64,000 nt of DNA from NCBI GenBank assembly GCA_026988095.1, contig JALSLX010000058.1, forward strand, positions 1-64,000, read 5' to 3'. This DNA is from Thiotrichaceae bacterium (lineage in GTDB: Bacteria > Pseudomonadota > Gammaproteobacteria > Thiotrichales > Thiotrichaceae). Made by a program: the position numbers and the translations under genes. Every line of letters begins with the position of its first letter. The first letter of the stretch is position 1. This document shows positions 60,881 to 64,000 of this stretch, in pieces. The notes under the pieces are model-generated. The model had not been told where the DNA came from. It saw nothing but the letters and a program-made list of their open reading frames with translations, and ran no database searches.

Positions 60881-61336
60881 ATGCCACGCAATACACCACT
60901 TGCATACTCCTACAACCCTGATCTCATTAATCTGCTAGGAGCAGAACATCAAGAATTAGGAGCTGACTGCGATCTAATCTTTAGATATATCAAAAATAAA
61001 GATTTTGATGAGTTAAATAAGGCTTTTAATCGATTCTCATCGCTTTTACAAACACACTGGGCAAATGAACGAAAAATGTATACCTATTTAGATCTTGTTG
61101 TAAGTAAGTGTGATGGAAGATACAAAGATACACGCACTGAAATGCGCGCAATTGCCTCCTCAATAAATTCAACAATTAATTTACATACGAACATCCCCAT
61201 TAATAAATCAACCTTAAAAGACTTTAAAAAAGATTTTTCAATTCTCACCAAAGCATTGATTGGCCGAATACGCTATGAAGAAAAATATTTATTTAAAGAA
61301 TATGATGAGTATTTTGATAACAATAAAACGTCCTAG
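60881..61336 (+). CDS. Hemerythrin-like four-helix protein
   Basis: AEHQELGADCDLIF, QTHWANERKMY, YEEKYLFKEYDEYF; some canonical ligands not obvious. Confidence 0.55.
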   Translation: MPRNTPLAYSYNPDLINLLGAEHQELGADCDLIFRYIKNKDFDELNKAFNRFSSLLQTHWANERKMYTYLDLVVSKCDGRYKDTRTEMRAIASSINSTINLHTNIPINKSTLKDFKKDFSILTKALIGRIRYEEKYLFKEYDEYFDNNKTS

Positions 61337-61392
61337 AAGGATTCACAATACATCCATGTCTTAGCGCAAAGGTGATTGAACATTTACTCTCT

Positions 61393-62184
61393 CTATAAAT
61401 TTCGATACTCACTAATCACTGGCGCATGATCAGAGGGACGCTCCCAACCACGTGGTTCAGGATCTACATAGCTTGCGATACATTGTTCTGCCAATAATGA
61501 ACTGGATAAGATCAGGTCAATTCGTAAACCCATATTTTTATCAAAGCCCCCACTACGGTAATCCCACCAACTATAGGTTTGATCCTCTTGCTCAAACATT
61601 CGAAAAGAATCGACAAAGCCAATATCGAGTATTTTCTGCAAAGCATTGCGCTCAGGTGTTGAGCAGAGAATACGCTCATGCCAGTTTTTAGGGTTATGCA
61701 CATCGCGGTCTTTGGGGGCGATATTAAAATCACCTAGGATGACAAACTTAGCATATTCCTTAGCCTGCTCTTCAATCCATGCGGTGACTTTTTCTAGCCA
61801 ATCGAGCTTATAAGCAAATTTCTCTGACCCAACTTCAGAGCCGTTTACCACGTATAAATCTAAGATGCGGATACCATTTACCGTTGCTGCTAAGATGCGT
61901 CGTTGTGGGTCATCTAAATTTGGTAAATCAAATACAACATCCTCAATCAATAGGTTTTCTTTACACAGTAGCGCGACACCGTTATAGGTTTTTTGCCCTG
62001 AATAAACGACTTGATAACCTGCTGCTTCAATTTCTTCTTGAGGGAAGTTTTCGTCGATACATTTGGTTTCTTGCAAAACTAATATATCAACCTCTGTTTT
62101 TTCTAACCATTGCAAAACATGTGGCAAACGCACTTTGAGAGAGTTGACATTCCAACTGGCTATTTTGAAGGGTGTTGCTTGCAT
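61393..62184 (-). CDS. xthA: Exodeoxyribonuclease III
   Basis: KIASWNVNSLKVRLPHVLQWL, LQETKCIDENFP, GDFNIAPKDRDVHNP, PSDHAPVI. Confidence 0.96.
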   Translation of the reverse strand: MQATPFKIASWNVNSLKVRLPHVLQWLEKTEVDILVLQETKCIDENFPQEEIEAAGYQVVYSGQKTYNGVALLCKENLLIEDVVFDLPNLDDPQRRILAATVNGIRILDLYVVNGSEVGSEKFAYKLDWLEKVTAWIEEQAKEYAKFVILGDFNIAPKDRDVHNPKNWHERILCSTPERNALQKILDIGFVDSFRMFEQEDQTYSWWDYRSGGFDKNMGLRIDLILSSSLLAEQCIASYVDPEPRGWERPSDHAPVISEYRNL

Positions 62185-62256
62185 ATTCGTTATCCAAATT
62201 TTATAGGGCGTTTAACTTTTTTATTAACAAAAGGAACTGTTTGAAGAAAAATAAAA

Positions 62257-62302
62257 GTTCCCTCTCTCCAACTCTCTCCCTGCTAGGGAGAGAGGGCTAA
62301 AA
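62257..62302. repeat. Palindromic repeat family D copy
   Basis: AGTTCCCTCTCTCCAACTCTCTCCCTGCTAGGGAGAGAGGGCT. Confidence 0.85.
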
Positions 62303-62348
62303 CAAAGTAATATTTCAGCCCTCGTTATTAAAGAAGAAGTTTATAGCT

Positions 62349-64000
62349 TTAAGCCGCCAATCCAGAATGCTTTAGTAAAGCATCCACGCTTGGCTCTCTA
62401 CCACGGAAAGCTTTAAAAGATTCCATCGCCGTGCGCGAGCCACCAACCTCTAATACTTCTTTAAGAAAGGACTCTCCCACTTCAGGATTAAACAAACCTT
62501 CTTCTTCAAAGCGCGCAAACGCATCGGCAGATAAAACCTCTGCCCATTTATAACTGTAATAACCTGCCGCATAACCACCCGCAAAAATATGCGAAAAACC
62601 ATGTTGAAAACGGTTGAACTTCGGCGGGATAACAACGGCAATCTGTTTACGTGTTTCATCTAATACCGTTTGGATTTTCTCAGCAGAATTAATGTTTGGA
62701 TCACCATGAATCTTCATATCAAAAATTGAGAATTCTAATTGACGCACCATGCCCATTGCTGTTTGAAAGTGCCTTGCGGCTTGCATCTTATCAAATAAAT
62801 CATCGGGGATTTTTTCACCCGTTTCATAATGTGCCGCAAACATATCGAGTGCTTCACGCTGCCAACACCAGTTTTCCATAAACTGACTAGGGAGCTCTAC
62901 CGCATCCCACTCCACACCTGAAATACCAGAAATATCTAAATATTCCACTTTGCTCATCATGTGGTGCAAGCCGTGCCCAAATTCATGAAATAGGGTGATG
63001 ACTTCATCATGCGTAAATAGCGCAGGTTTACCGCCAGCTGGTGGTGCTGAATTACAGGTCATAAACGCAACGGGGGTTTGTAACTCATCGCCCATTCTAA
63101 AACGGCTACAAAAATCAGCCATCCATGCACCACCACGTTTGTGTTGGCGTGCGTATAAGTCTAAATAGAAACGTGCCTTTAAGTTTTTGTTTTCATCATA
63201 AATTTCAAAAAATCGTACATCATCATGCCAGCTTTTAACCGATGTGTTTTGTTTGATAGATACTTTATAAAGCTTCTCAACCAATTCAAACAAACCGTCT
63301 AAAACATTATCGACAGAGAAGTAGGGTTTTAAATCTTCATCACTAATCGCATAGCGTTGTTGCTTTAGTTTTTCGCTTGCGTAGCCCACATCCCATGCTT
63401 GTAAGTCTTTAATACCTAGTTCTTTTTCAGCAAATTCTGATAGCTCTTGGAATTCTTTTTTAGCAAAAGGTAATGATTTTTCTGCCAGCTCATCAAGAAA
63501 GCCTAAAACCTGTTCGGGAGAATCTGCCATTTTTGTATCTAGCGATAAATCAGCGTAGCTATCAAAACCTAACAATGCTGCTTTCTCTTGGCGTAGTTGT
63601 AAAATCTTGCCCATATTCTCGCTGTTATCTAACTTCGCATCACCTTGATCAGAAGCGCGTGTACTGTAAGCGCGATAAACTTCTTCACGCAAGCTTTGAT
63701 CATCAGCGTAAGTCATCACGGCATAATACGACGGGAAATCAAGTGTCAGTAACCAACCTGATAAATCGCGTTGTTTTGCAGCTTCTTCTGCTTGTTCAAT
63801 GGCGCTTTCTGGTAAACCTGCTAAGGCAGAAATATCATCAATCTCTTTCGTCCATGCGTTATTAGCATCCAGCACATTATCCGAATATTTTGAGGTTAGC
63901 GTTGAAAGCTTTGTGCTTATTTCAGCGTAGCGTTTCTTTTTATCATCCGATAAATCTACACCCGACAGACGAAAACCTTTAAGCGTATTCTCTAAACTTT
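62349..64000 (-). CDS. prlC: Oligopeptidase A (M3 metallopeptidase), truncated by window edge
   Basis: ITLFHEFGHGLHHMMSK zinc motif; frame continues upstream (..FRLSGVDLSDDKKKRYAEISTKLSTLTSKYSDNVLDANNAW) beyond tracked ATG to the window end. Confidence 0.95.
   Translation of the reverse strand, partial: SLENTLKGFRLSGVDLSDDKKKRYAEISTKLSTLTSKYSDNVLDANNAWTKEIDDISALAGLPESAIEQAEEAAKQRDLSGWLLTLDFPSYYAVMTYADDQSLREEVYRAYSTRASDQGDAKLDNSENMGKILQLRQEKAALLGFDSYADLSLDTKMADSPEQVLGFLDELAEKSLPFAKKEFQELSEFAEKELGIKDLQAWDVGYASEKLKQQRYAISDEDLKPYFSVDNVLDGLFELVEKLYKVSIKQNTSVKSWHDDVRFFEIYDENKNLKARFYLDLYARQHKRGGAWMADFCSRFRMGDELQTPVAFMTCNSAPPAGGKPALFTHDEVITLFHEFGHGLHHMMSKVEYLDISGISGVEWDAVELPSQFMENWCWQREALDMFAAHYETGEKIPDDLFDKMQAARHFQTAMGMVRQLEFSIFDMKIHGDPNINSAEKIQTVLDETRKQIAVVIPPKFNRFQHGFSHIFAGGYAAGYYSYKWAEVLSADAFARFEEEGLFNPEVGESFLKEVLEVGGSRTAMESFKAFRGREPSVDALLKHSGLAA

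Overview
This looks like a low-to-moderate-GC gammaproteobacterial chromosome segment with chemoautotroph-type gene content. I inferred this from gene content only and name no species. Reading left to right it holds: (i) a nitrogen-scavenging block with urease ureDABC-(GGCT)-EFG, urea ABC transporter urtABCDE, ntrBC and glnK-amtB, plus recognisable sigma54 and NtrC sites; (ii) lptM-lysA, purC, gspC and apbE; (iii) a Calvin/lower-glycolysis cluster cbbM-tkt-gap-pgk-pyk-fba with divergent cbbR, then cbbQ-cbbO and an uncharacterised 151-aa partner; (iv) metK-ahcY-metF, where both metK and ahcY are preceded by SAH-riboswitch-like pseudoknots; (v) queA, tRNA-Leu(CAA), sucCD and a PilS/PilR-type two-component pair; (vi) the Tol-Pal operon ybgC-tolQRAB-pal-cpoB; (vii) miscellaneous genes ending in xthA and a truncated prlC. 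I found no transposase, prophage or CRISPR array. The main unexplained layer is a dense set of intergenic palindromic repeats in at least six families. One family has been captured in-frame at the C-terminus of queA and the N-terminus of tolB. Another keeps its fold while its stem sequences change. A stem-bounded element with a 37-aa ORF between amtB and lptM is also unexplained.
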